This document shows, piece after piece, positions 12,001 to 25,475 of a stretch of DNA of 64,000 nt. The notes below the pieces were generated by a model. It did not search any database, had not been told where the DNA came from, and saw only the letters and a program-made list of their open reading frames with translations. The position numbers and the translations under genes were made by a program. The DNA is from Agelas oroides. Taxonomy: Eukaryota > Porifera > Demospongiae > Agelasida > Agelasidae. How positions within the stretch are numbered: the first letter of the stretch is position 1; each line of letters begins with the position of its first letter. The DNA lies in contig OX422185.1 of NCBI GenBank assembly GCA_949130485.1, forward strand, positions 17,363,011 to 17,427,010. Direction: 5' to 3'.

Positions 12001-15000
12001 TGCCTGTTGGTCATAACACACTGTCAGGAACTGTTGCTCGTGTATGCAAACAAGCAGGCATTCCTGGCTTCAAAACTAACCATTCACTTCGAGTGACTAG
12101 TGCTACTCGCCTCTTCCAGAGTGGAGTTGACGAGCAACTGATTATGTCCCACACTGGACACAGGAGTGTTGATGGTGTTCGCTCCTACAAGCGAGTTTGT
12201 GAAGACCAGAAAAAATCTGTGTCTGACGTCCTAAACTCCGCAAGTAATGGACATTCAGAAGCCTACTGTGTGCAAGAAAAGCCAGAAAGTCCCAAGAAGA
12301 TGAGACTCAATGAACTCCCTGTTACAAGTTGTCATCACGCTGCTTTGTCACAAGAAACCATGAATGCATCATCATTCAAGCCTACTTTTAACTTTGCTGG
12401 CTGTTCATCTGTAACTATCAACTACAACATATCCTAGTGTCACTGTTGTACACCTGCATTCTTCACATTGTTTACTGTATACTTTTATTAGCTTCTGTAT
12501 ACAATCTTAGTTTACTGTATATTTAAGAACAGTAAATAAAATTTCCTTTGAAGACAGTGCCCTCAGAGAAGAGTGTCTAAATATTTAGAAACCTCCTAGG
12601 AGGTGTCTATGAAATTTAGAAACCTCCAATAAACCAATCTGATTGGTCCAATGGTTACAGCCATGGTACAAGTATATAAGCCCTCTGTATACTGTATCAA
12701 AGAATCCTTCCAGAGATACATTAGTGCCATAAGTTGTTATTTTCTAAACACACAATAACACATTACCAGGCAAGTTTTAAGAAAAGATTTCCATTTCCAC
12801 TATAAGGTTTCATGCATTGTTTAGGTGTCTGCTAACACCGGGGTGATATGGTGAGGTGCATTCGTGGAGGGGAGTATCTTTTTTTTGCAAGCAATTTTGA
12901 ACTTTTCACCCCCTCTTCCCCCTTGCTTTCCTTTTCCTGTATCCTTCCCTTTCCCATGGACTCTCCCTCTCTCCCTCCCTCCCTCCCTCCCTCCCTCCCT
13001 CCCTCCCTCCCTCCCTCCCTCCCTTCCCTCCTCCCTTCCCTCCCTCCCTCCCTCCCTCCCTCCCTCCCTCCCTTCCCTCCTCCCTTCCCTCCCTCCCTCC
13101 CTCCCTCCCTCCCTCCCTCCCTCCCTCCCTCCCTCCCTCCCTCCCTCCCTCCCTCCCTCCCTCCCTCCGTCCCTCCCTTCCTTCCTTCCCTCCCTCCCTC
13201 TCCTCCCTCCTCCCCTCCCTCTCCAGTTCATCCGTGGTCTCACTCTCTGCTGTGGTCAGCTGGCTCATCTCTCTCGTGATGAGATACAGAGGATAGTGGA
13301 ACACTACCACACACAAGACGGGAGAGTGAGATACAAGGAGTTCTGCCACCTCATGGAGAACAGTAAGACCATGAAAATCATTTTACTATACGACTAATAG
13401 TGGGCAACTCATTGTGAGTTAAGTAAATGTTTTACATGCCAATCAGGAACCAATTGTAACGCATAAGAATGGGCGGCTCGAGTAAGAGCATGTAACTCCA
13501 ATAGAAGCCCACAGTCCAGTTGAAATTATTGAACTGTACTAAAAATAGAATACCAGTCACGTGCTTAGCAACAATCACTTATGTCTACGTGCAGCTGCGC
13601 AGTCATGTTACTATTTTTCTGACCGGTTTCAAATTTTAAATAGTTACATGCTCTTACTCTAGCTGCCTGTTCTTATGCGCTCTTGAGTTAAGTAAATGAA
13701 CTGCATGCCCATCAGGACCAATTTGTTAGTTAAGCAAATGTTCTAAATTCTACTTATTATTAGTTAAGTAAATGTTCTAATGCCAATCAGGACCCAGTTG
13801 TTAGTTAAGTAAATGAACTGCATGCCAATCATGCAACCAATGTTAGTTAAGTAAATGAACTGCATGCCAATCATGCAACCAATGTTAGTTAAGTAAATAA
13901 ACTGCATGCCAATCATGCAACCAATGTTAAGTAAATGAACTGCATGCCAATTTGTTAGTTAAGCAAATGTTCTAAATTCTACATATTATTAGTTAAGTAA
14001 ATGTTCTAAATTCTACATATTATTAGTTAAGTAAATGCCGATCAGGACCAGTTGTTAGTTAAGTAAATGAACTGCATGCCAATCATGCAACCAATGTTAG
14101 TTAAGTAAATGAACTGCATGCCAATTTGCTAGTTAAGTAAATATTCTAAATGCCAATCAGGGGACGTATTAGTATGTAAATGTTGTCAATCAATCAATAC
14201 CAGCTTAGCATAACACTCAAATGTTGTGTAGCTTATAATTTTCCTTACTGCCCCCTCCCCCTCTGTGTAGCCTACAATGTTCCTGAACTGGAAAAGAAGC
14301 CAACAGCCTCTGTGTACCGCCCTCTCAAAGGACACCTCTCAAGGGTATACTTGACAAGCATGATTATGTAAAACATTTGTACTACACCTGTCTACATCCT
14401 TATCTAATCATCCAAATTCATAAATGTCTTGTGTAGAAATTGATGATTATTACGTCACATATTCAAACACATTGCCGCGTTCAAAGCAGCATATTGCTGA
14501 GCTTCTGTGGGGGTGGAGCTCATATGAGACATTCATTGATGCATTAGACATTCATGCATCCACGAAGTGCGTGTCAACCTTAATAGAAGTTCAGCGATGC
14601 AGCACTTTGATGTGTTCAATGGCATTGCGTTCGAATACGGAATAATCTTTGATTTTTACACAAGACTGTCTCAAATCTAATCATCAACGCATTCACCTCA
14701 TCATCCACAATGCAGATATTTCCAAGTCCCTAGCTCCTGCACACACATACACACACATAGCCCTCCTCCATACATATACAGTGTAGAACATAAAATCTAT
14801 TCATTCACTCTCATCCAGAAATCCACACTATAAACCACTCCGCACACAGCCCCTTACTAGAATCCCCCTTCTTTCCCTCCCCTCTTCCTCTGACACACAG
14901 ACTCCGAACTCTCTTGGTTCTGGGGATGAGGAGGGTCAGGTGGAGGGTATTCTGGAGAGGCTGAGGAGGGAGGTGAAGCAGAGGAGACTGCTCCTGTACC

Positions 15001-18000
15001 CTTACTTCAGAGACTACGACAGAGTGAGCAGGGAGAGACTGTTAATTTATCATGATGCATGTAGCTGCAAAATTACAGTAACACATGACAGTTGACCCTC
15101 AAAACCAAACTATGTATAGTGGAACCTCTTGCATGTATGTATAGTACTATTAAGACGCTATTCTACCTCTCCCACAAGATTATCAGCCACTGCTACAGCT
15201 GCAGCTGTAACAGCTGGACTGCATTTTAGTAGCCTCGTTCCCAGGCCTCCCCCGCTTTTTGTTCTTCAGTTTGCGTTCAGTATAATACATGAAAGAGGAA
15301 GAGCGTCGAAAAACAGGGAAGGCCTGGAAACACCTACATGTATCAAATGAATGACTTCTGGTGGACGTGAGGTGGATGTAGGGGGGGCGGTGCCCATTTA
15401 CATACCCGTGTGCAATAAATGATAGAGCGAGTTTCTTACCGGTGAAGTTGAGTACTGTCAATCTCGTGAACGTTGGGGTCTAGTGAACGTGGACCCCTCT
15501 CCCCCTATGTCCACCTCGCGTCCACCAGATGTCATTCACGTGATAGGTATTCCTAGGCCTTCACTGTTTTTCGCTGCTTTTCCGCTTCCGTATATTACAT
15601 ATACTGAATGGAAACCGAAGAACAAAAAACAGAGGAGGCCTGACGGAGCTCTGAAAATGTAGCCTCGTTACCCAAGTACGAGTTGTCACGCCTACCAGAA
15701 ATATACTGTAAGCCTCCGGACACCTCCCAACAGCTGACACACAGTAGTGGCCCCTATGGTGACCACCTTAGAGAGGTTCCACTGTACATGGGAATTGCCA
15801 TATCATGCATATTGTCTTGAGAGTACATCTTGCAATGGTACTGAGTTCAAAATACAGACATACCCTCAGTGTGGCTGATAATTCCTGGTAGTTTGTCCAA
15901 ACACATCCTGAGTTTTTGTGGTTCACTAGTTATGCATGTAAGCTTCTTCTGTCCCACCCACCCCCACAGGGCAAGGGGTACACGCGTGGTGTGACCAAGC
16001 CCCAGTTTGAGAGACTCCTGCACTTTCTCTCCCTCAACGTCACCCCAGAAGAGAGGAAGGTAGGATGGAATTATGAAAGAGTTTATCTAGGAAGCATGTA
16101 GTATAAATTTTGATTGCCAAGATCCGAACTCAGATTTGTTATAAAGTTTTAACCCTTTAAACCCTGTAGTACACTTTTGATAACGTCATACTGCGCACTG
16201 CGCAGAAAAGATAGTCTCTGCGCGCTGGCGCACAGGTTCTGTGTCAGCAGAAAGGGTGGGACAGGGGGAGGTGGGTGGGGTCACCCACAGGGTGCTGTGC
16301 ACATGGCAGCTGCTAGGCTTGGCTGTAAAAGGACCATGGTTGGCACCGGGTGGGCCAATTCTCAGCCTGGCTGCATGAGTAGGCTTAGAAAATGCTACTC
16401 TCACCTTTCAGGGGGTTCATTTCTTGCAGGGAAGGCTTCTTGGGCTCTAAGTGGGTGTTTGCCAATCGAGAGTGCTGACCATTGCATGTTCGTTAATGAG
16501 TGGGCGTGGTTAAGGTCATGAGTCTGCTTGTTAAGGCTGGAAGTGGAGTTGGGTTCAGCTTTGGAGTCAGAGCTCGGACAGAAATGGAGATATGGTGCGT
16601 TAAAGGCATGTTTAGGCTAAAACTAATCTCAAGTGAAAAAAATTCAGGGTTTAAAGGGTTAGCTAAATAACTTTTGAGCACCCAAATGTGTGCTCCCAGA
16701 TGAATTAATTGAATATGTGCTTCTCAGATAAAATAATTGTTTAATCTCCAAATATGTGCTTCCCAGACAAATATGTGCTTCCCAGACAAATATGTGCTTC
16801 CCAGATATAATAATTGTTGAGTACCTAAATGTGCTTCCCACATAAATTGTTGAGCACCCAAAGATTCTCCCACACACCTTCTGGTCAGATCTGTTACACC
16901 GGTTTTCAAGTCCGTTGTCGGAATGAGACTGAATGAAACTACGCATGCGCGGTCTGATTGACCTGGCTTAGCTTACTTGCACAACGTTACTTTGTCATCT
17001 GGAATGTGGAGAAGAATGATTGGACATCGATGTGTGTATTGAACACCGCAGATTTGTGCAGGCATTGGCAGTCTTAGTAAATTTGAAACTTTGTCTCAAA
17101 GGTCAAAGGTGGATTGTTCACCTTTGACCTTTCAAACAAGATTCAAGTTTACGATGACTGTCGATGCCTGCACATATCTGTGGGGTTTAATACCGACAAC
17201 GATATCCAATCCATCTTCTCTACACCCGGGATGGCAAAGGAACCTTGCCCAAGTAAGCTAAGCCTGGTCAATCGGACTGCGCATGCGTAGTTTCGTTTGG
17301 TCCTATTCCGACAACGGACTTGAAAACCGGTGTAGGAGGTGGGTTGTTAGAAGAAGCCTGGAATTTGCTGACTGGTGGACTCACCTGTTTGAGTAAACCT
17401 TCTTGAAGCTTACTAGCGTACTGTAATGGTAATTGTATTCTCTTTGATTCCAGATATGCCTTGTACTCACTAATGTACAATGGACACTATTGGGAGCCAA
17501 TATTTTTGTCCTTTATAGCGAGGGGTTCCTAATTTAGGGGTTTCCTGTACATTTCCAGTAGGCGTGGCACTGCGTGATCAGGCTGTTGAGCACAACGTGG
17601 CCACTTTTTCAGAACTTTCCTTTGGCAAAGAAGGCTAACCAGAGGCTAGTACTATGAGCAGCAGCGCTAATCTAATGTGAAGTTATTAACTCCAGTGCAG
17701 CGATGGACAATCTTGCGAAAGAGGTTGATGAGTGTCCACTAAATTGGGATCATTAAATATTGTTTGTGTACAATTGAGAGTGCAAAAGTGTCATTATACG
17801 TACAGCAGGTTGTCCACTTTTCAGGGGTTGCTTATGTATTGAAGTGAATGGAAGGACAGTCGAGATTTTCATAATTGTCCATGTCTGCCATCGAGGGGTG
17901 TCCATTGTAGCAGCCTGTTTTGACTATCTCTCTCTATCTCTCCTGGTGTAGTTGATAGTGCGTAAGTTTGAGGACCCCAATGGAGGGGACGTAAACTACG

Positions 18001-21000
18001 TTGCCTTCGTACAGGCCGTTGACGAGGAGTACACTGGACAAGTCATGGAGCAGGAGAAGGAGAAGTGAGCAGTGTGAAATTCTTGGTCATCTCAAGCTTC
18101 TAATTTCTGCCTCTTGCATTTAGAGTCCAGTCCATGTTTATGAATAATCAAGCTACTACAGTATTGACTGGGCACAATTTTTGCCAGATTAATATTTCGC
18201 AAATGCCAGCTGCATGAAAGTTTCACAGTATGAATTTCACAATTCACAGTAGCACACTGTATGTCACATACTCCTCACATGTAGTGACTAACTCGTGAAG
18301 TATGCAAATATGCAAACATTTCTCCGTTAAGGTTACGGGTACAAGTTCATGAATAAAATTAGTATGTCACACACTTGCCTGTATAACATTTCCTACCAAA
18401 AAGCTACCGGATTTTTACAACAACCAGTCACTACAGAGGGCATTCGGCTATAGTTCAGCATAACACTAACTTTGCTACAGTACACAGTCGAGTGACAGTA
18501 GGCGGGTGCTCGGTGGAGTACGAGTACAAACTTCTACGTCTGTTTACTACGACAGTAGGAGGAACTAGGTGCTATTTATGACTTAAACAGAGCCAGAGCA
18601 ACTCACTGCACGGCCACACGAAGCATTTTTGCTCATATCTCGGAATAGAACAGAGCGGCAGTGGCTGAAAGGCTACTGGACACTCGAAAAATGGGTACCC
18701 AATAACTTCGCAAACAAACTACGGCGAACTGGAAAGTTTTTTTTTCGAAAACGCTTCGTGTGGCCCTGGAGCTATGTCATATAAATAGATAAAACACTGG
18801 TATACGGCATTCTGTGCGCAACAACGCGAACGAACTGACATAGAAGTTTGTACTCGTACTGTGGCATACCAATTTTATTCATGAACTTGTACCCGTAACC
18901 TTAATCCATCATCCATCACTGTGCAAATATGCAAACATTTCTCCGTTAATCCATCATCCATCACTGTACAACAACATTAGACTTTGTGATGTTGTTGTAC
19001 ACTTTGTGATGTTGTACATGTATAGTAATAGTAACTCTGACTAGGAATTTCTTGTGGTCTCTGCTATTCATGAGGATAGGATTACACAAGAACACTAAGT
19101 GTTTATGTTGGAGGTGTAACAAGCCATGTCTACCCTTCATGTGTATTGCAAGGGATCTTACAATTTGACAAACTCTAAAAGACAAACTGAAAACAGTCAG
19201 AAAACCAAAACAAAATGTAGAGGAGGCTACGTGTCATGATGCTATGGTAGTACCAAGCATATATACATGAGATGTTTGTTGATTGTTCATGCATTATAGT
19301 TTCTTTAGGATCCCTGGATGTCAAATTTGAGTTTATTTCCGGCTCTACTCTAATGCACTCTATGTACTTGTTTGTCCTCTTCTCCCAGTTCCTCAGGCCC
19401 CTCCTCCCGTTCTCCCCGCTGCCCTCCAGAGGTGGTGGACGTGGAGGAGCTGATAGCCAGGATACAGGAGCACGTGAGCACTAACAGGATCAGAGTGTCG
19501 GAACACTTTCAGGATTTTGACCCTCTCCGGAGCGGCTCCATCAGTGCTGCCAGGTTCAGACAGGTGATTACAGTAAAGAAGTCTGAGTATTTTGAGAAGG
19601 GGGATTTCATGGATATGTGACTAGTCTATCAAACCAGACCATCTCTCACCCTCCAGAAAAGTGAGAGAAGGTCGAGCAGATGTTATTAGTTTCATAGCTC
19701 AAAGCTCGTTTAATCTGCAACCTTAAACCAGTATTGGTCTTACATACTGAAGCCAAGGTGTTGCTACTGTCTCAAAACGGGTCAGTAATTCATGAATACT
19801 AATAACATCTGCTAGAACCCTAGTCTCGTCCCCAGACTCCACCCTCTCACGAGGAGAAACGATCTGGTGAACCAAGTCGAATTTCTTGGGCTAGCGCATG
19901 CTTTTGTGACAGTTTCGGAAAACCCGCTCAAAAAAAGATACAGAAATTTGAATGGAGATGAACAAATTTTACTGTTGTAAGGAAAGTGCTACGTAATAAT
20001 AACTGATCTTGCAATCTCATTGGTCCTTACCACTTTTGAGTAATAAGCCCAAGAAATTCGACTTCATTCACTAGACCATTTCTCACCGGGAGGCGCACGC
20101 GACGCGGACTGGGCACAAGACTTCTAAAACCCTGACCCAAGACGTTCATGCATGAATTCATTGCTCACTGATGATATTCATGACATAAATGAATGACCAT
20201 GCCATGGAATCCTGCACAGTTGTTGACTCTTGATGTATTTATTTATTCTTCATTCATGATGCACTGGACCGATCTCACAATCTCATTGGTCATTCCCACT
20301 TTTGGGGAATAAGCCCAAGGAATTCGACTTCGTTTACCAGACCGTTCCTCGCCGGGAGGTGCATGTGGGCGGGGCACGAGACTAGAGTTGTTGTTGACTC
20401 TTAATACAGTTTAATGTGCAGCGTTAAACCAAGTTAACATTCAAGGTTGCGGCTTGAGTTGGTATGCGCATGCGTGTTAGTGTGTGCATGCGTGGCGGGA
20501 GCCCCACCTAGTAACGACGCATTTGCAGAACGGGTTTTGCGGAAAGCTAGCTGGTGTGCATTTCGAGAGCTGAAATACGTCTCCCGCCTGCCCTCCCAAT
20601 TGGTGGCATGGCATTGGTAATGTGACACGTAATAGTGGATACGTGAGTGTGGTCACGTGAGCAGAGTGTCGTCATGTGCGTTTATTCCACTGAGGGGAAG
20701 TCTAATCCTCTTGGTATGACTTAGAGTCAGGCATGGTGGTGCTCAGTTAAATGCATAGGTTGTGGGCCAATGTTGAGGGTTGGCAATCCTCCAAGGGTGA
20801 CATGTAGTTTGGGTAAGTGGTAAAGAAGGATGTGGTACATGTGTAATTTGGGTGAGATCTTGGGAAGTTGCATGCCTGGCTTGATCCGCCAAAAATAATA
20901 CTTAGTGTATATAGATTCTGGAGATTTGGGTAACAGAGTTGTTTGGGAGGCAACTGCAGAATGTTAATTGTCCATTCATTGTACACTGGACACATGTACA

Positions 21001-24000
21001 CTCATCTCCCTCTCCTCTCCCTCAGGGTCTGAGTTCCCTGAGTCTCCCCTACCTCACTGATGCCCAGTTCACAGCCCTCTGTGATCACTATGTCAACCCA
21101 AGCAGGAAGGGGTGTGTTTGCTGGAAGAAGTTTCTCAGTGATGTTGACCAGGGTGGGTTTTCTGACTCACATGAATATAATTATGTGGCACTCCTAAAAT
21201 GTCTCAGGTCTGCCCACATACAATGTCATGTATGATTGCATGGCAATAAATTTTTACAAGCTCCATTTTATTCGCTTGATGAACATGATGCTATGAAAGG
21301 CAAACTGGACAGCTATGTGTAGACACAAACCGTTGTTGCTAAGCACGTAACCGGTGTTCTATTTATAGAACAGGTCAATAATTTTGCCCGTATTATGGGC
21401 TTCTATTGGAGATATACGCTCTTACTCAAGCCGCCCGTTCTTATGTGCTCTTGGATGAACTCAGTGCATGTATTGAGTTTGATGCCATGACCAAAACCGA
21501 CCACCGTATACCATGAGCAGCTCAGACTCCTCCATCTACCACACAGTTCCCCACTAGCCTCGTTCCCAGGCCTTTGCGCGTTCGTCGCTTGCAGTACAAA
21601 ATAATTCGCTCAGAAGGCCTGGTCCATTTCATCACGTGATGTGTGCCGCAGACGTAATTTTACGTGACACCAGATATGGCGATATCGCCGTGTTGCAGAG
21701 ATAACCACAAATAGATTTGGAAGAACCTGAAACAGGTCACGCGCGTACGATAGACTACAATAGTAACTAGAGCTGAAGACGAGGAGCCAAAATCCAGGTT
21801 CGACCTAGCAACACGACTGGCCAAGGTATCTGAATATAGACATCAACTATCCAGCTAAACATGGCAGCTTGTGCTCTTTCGCCGCCGAGACTTTTAGCAA
21901 TTATGTAAGTTCACACGCGAACCATTACTGTGATCTCTGGGGGCCTCTTTCAGCGCTAAACAGGGCTGTAGCTCATCTATGACATCATTGATTTCAGTAG
22001 AATGGTCGTGACGTAAGCTGTGGACACGCATCACGTGATGAAATGGACCAGGCCTTCTGAGTGAATTATTTCGTACTGCAAGCGACGAACGCGCGAAGGC
22101 CTGGGAACGAGGCTAGTTCCCCACACTTGCAGTGATATATATAAAAAATAATTTCACACCAAATGACTCTGGTAAAGTCCACTTTCTAGTACACCAAGGA
22201 TCATAAACTATATGCGTGCATGGATCAATTTGAGAGTGGATGATATATAATCTGCACACCTTTACAAAACTAGTACAAAATTATAAATACCACGACACAC
22301 GAACAGGAGACACCACACCTTACACCTTATTCTGACAGCAAAAAGAAGATTGCAACTTACAACATCAATCTCATGCAGACACATCGTGATGACACAATAA
22401 TGACAGCAAAAGTACAAAACGTACTAGACATTGATATGCATGAAACAGTGCACTATAAACATACAAAAACATACAAAAACGTACTAATAATGCAGACATT
22501 GATGATGCATGAAACCGGTGTTTCGATGAAGTCAAGGGGGATTTGCACGAAGCGATCATTAACATACTAGCTCAGAAGGTCCTTCGTATCCTCGTAGCGA
22601 CTCCTGCACTGTTGTCCGCCATAGCTGAAACTGGCAGCCCGTGGTAAGATCGAGTCCAGTGCTGCTCTCCACGGCCGGAGTGTGATAAGCGATTATGCAT
22701 GTAACGCTGATACGGAGGCTCAGTGTGCATGCGGAACAGCCGCAGCAGCATATCCGAAGAACGGAAGAGAGAGGAGGATTGCTATGATTGCCGCGAGGTG
22801 AAGCAGTATGTTGCGGAGATCGGTTTATCACAGCGGGAGGAGGTTGGTGAGCTACCAAAAGCAGCTCAGTCGGGGAATGAGGTCCCGTTTCTTTTTGCGC
22901 GACAGCGGCATATGGCTGCGTGTCGCCGCAGGTGCACGGACTCGTCTGAGCGAATGGGTGTCTGCCGTGTGCAGCGGCAGCAGCAACCCCAGCTGCTGCG
23001 GGGGGAGGCTGGGTTGCAGGTATTGGTAACGAATGTCCGTCTCTTTCTCGTTGTTGTGACGGAGCAAGTCTGGTGGAGGTTGTCATGGTGAGTGTGAAAG
23101 AGCGTCTCTCTCTCTCTCTCTTTTTTTTTTTTTCACCAAAACTCCAGAAGTAAACCAGAACACGATGTCGACTAGACTAGACGGCGGCCGCTGCTGTATT
23201 TATAGAGCTAGTCTCGCAAGCCACACCCTTCGCAGGGTGTGGCTAGGCTTGCGAGACTAGAGCTCCGGAAGTGTGCGCGCGCGAATTAACGGCGGAAGTC
23301 GGTACTTTGGGCCCTACTTGTACTGTCTATGCAAATAACAGCACTCCAAAAGGAGAGCTTGGAGATGAAATCTGTCCTCTCAACAAATTCCCATACCACT
23401 GCAAGTGTGTACGAATATTGTGGGTGTTTATTTACAGCTTGTGTTTATTTAGCAAGATCATCTAAAAGAATAAATTTTGACTCTGCATCTAGGCTTCACA
23501 TACACACCTGACTCCTCTTTCAAATTTCTGACTGTGTTCACATTGATCATGACAAAATCCTCTACAGTAATAAACAATTAAACACCTCTCTGCTCTCCAG
23601 TGTTCACGACCTCTGGCTTCACTGGGCCCCTTCCTCGTCTGGGAACTGTGGACTTCTCTTCCACCTCCTCCCCTGCAGAGAAAGAGACATTGAAGGCAGT
23701 GACGTTCCGGCTGAGGGAGAGAGCCAACCAGAGGAGGGTGCTCGCTAAGCCATGCTTCCAAGACTTTGACAAGTGAGGAGAACTAAGTGATACATACCAA
23801 TGGCTTTATACCATATAGCCGGAAATATTGGTGGTCTTTAAATTTCGCGGTTTGGCCCCAGACCGACCGTAAAAAAATATTTAAATGTGACGGTAGTGTC
23901 TCAGGTCAATTTATCAAGGAGCGTTGTCATCTCTCACTTGAGTACTTAAACAAAGCCATGAGTTTGCTAAAACTGGCAGCGTGCTAGCACCGATCTAGCT

Positions 24001-25338
24001 ACATGTACAGCCGCATAGAGGGGCGCCTGACAGGACCAAGAGCGCTAGCGCACGCTACTACATGCATTACATCATTATGCATTGTGTACGAATAATTTTA
24101 ATTTGGCGGTTTCAACCCTAACCACCAAATTTAATTCCCCGTCAAAGTTTCCGGCTATACGGTATCTCTTTCTCAATTGAAATGTAAACATGATTGGGGC
24201 GAGCCTGAGTGAGCCCCACACTAGCGGGACTGCATTGCGGAAGGTGTGTGTAACGTATGTACGTGCTTGCTTGCGGCCATATACCGTAAATTTTAAATAA
24301 GCGCGGTTAAATTTTAATATTACGAAGATCGAGCTCATGTTTAGTGCATGCACTCAGTAGGTGAAGGCTATTGCCAGAGTTTAGCGTCGGTGACCCGGAG
24401 CGGAGACGACTGACGTTGAAGCACGCATGGCAACTTACTCCTTGCTGCTACAGATCATCAATGGCAGGCTGCCCACAGGCAGTACAAATTTCGACCATGT
24501 TGAGGTCGCTCCAGGTAAGGGCCATGACACTGTAATAAACACCAGAAATTCAGCTCATGACTTTAGTGTAAAGCTTAGTCCATGCATGTGTAGCCACACT
24601 GATAGTAGCTGTCCTGGCTGTTGGCATATGTGATACCTAGCTATTTACTTAGTCAAGATACCTACGTGACAAATCAGTTAGTATCATGGTTGTTGGTCCA
24701 TAGTTTTACTAGTTTTAGTGTGCCATACACGAACAGAACACTTTAAGGTGGCGGGATACTGTTCTGTGCGTACGCGTGCGCGTGGCAATAAGTTAAGATA
24801 CCGTAATTCCTAATTGAATGTATGTATGCGCATGTGCTATTCATTTGAACTTTGAACTCGGCCGATACGGTACTAGTTACCGAACTTTTTTGTAACCAAA
24901 AATAAAGTCGTGAAGACTGATTTACAACCAGCGAAGATGGTGAAACTACGCAAAAATACCATGCGAAGGGCGACTCGAAGCAGTTTTTGCGATATTGCCT
25001 CCTGTTGTCATTCAATCTTTCTATTTCGAGTACCATTTACCGTAGCGGCAAAAACGTTTTGAGCCGCCCTAGATTTTATTAATGCGCATCTCCAACAGCG
25101 AGATCAAGTCGCTAGCGTACTTCGTACTGTAGATTTTTGGTTAATAGTCTGCGGGGACACTCATGTGCTTACTGTGGCTACAAAGTGAGCTACTTCAACG
25201 ATTTTTCGTGTACACATTCACTACCCTCCCTACTTCATATTCAGTAGGTTTTGTTGTGCTGGGATGAATTCTGTATGAGAAATATTATGTTGATATATTT
25301 CATAAACCACGCCCACCGGGACTATCCCGCCACCTTTC

Positions 25339-25370
<32 letters not shown>

Positions 25371-25377
25371 TGCACAT

Positions 25378-25475
<98 letters not shown>

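Larger units (their letters stand above)
10838..12673 (+). mobile_element. Crypton (tyrosine-recombinase) transposon
   Basis: An intronless recombinase ORF lies between ACTTGTACCATGGC at 10838 and its exact complement ending at 12673. The left side carries two adjacent 42-bp direct repeats (10849-10890 and 10891-10932). AATAAA at 12535 would serve as the poly(A) signal. Cryptons usually lack terminal inverted repeats, so the limits are inferred. It sits in an EF-hand gene intron in the host's orientation. Confidence 0.65.

Noticed and set aside
12821-13349. Pro/Ser- and Gly/Arg/Glu-rich frames
   Set aside because: Products of the (CCCT)n microsatellite read in all frames.
23168-23192. GTCGAC and GCGGCCGC close together, resembling a cloning linker
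   Set aside because: No vector sequence flanks them and the surrounding sequence is ordinary genomic DNA; most likely coincidence.
24427-24530. Apparent exon with acceptor CTGCTACAG and donor GTAAGG
   Set aside because: The same sequence appears in the repeat copy at 51060-51140, its phase does not fit, and exon 15 joins exon 16 perfectly without it.
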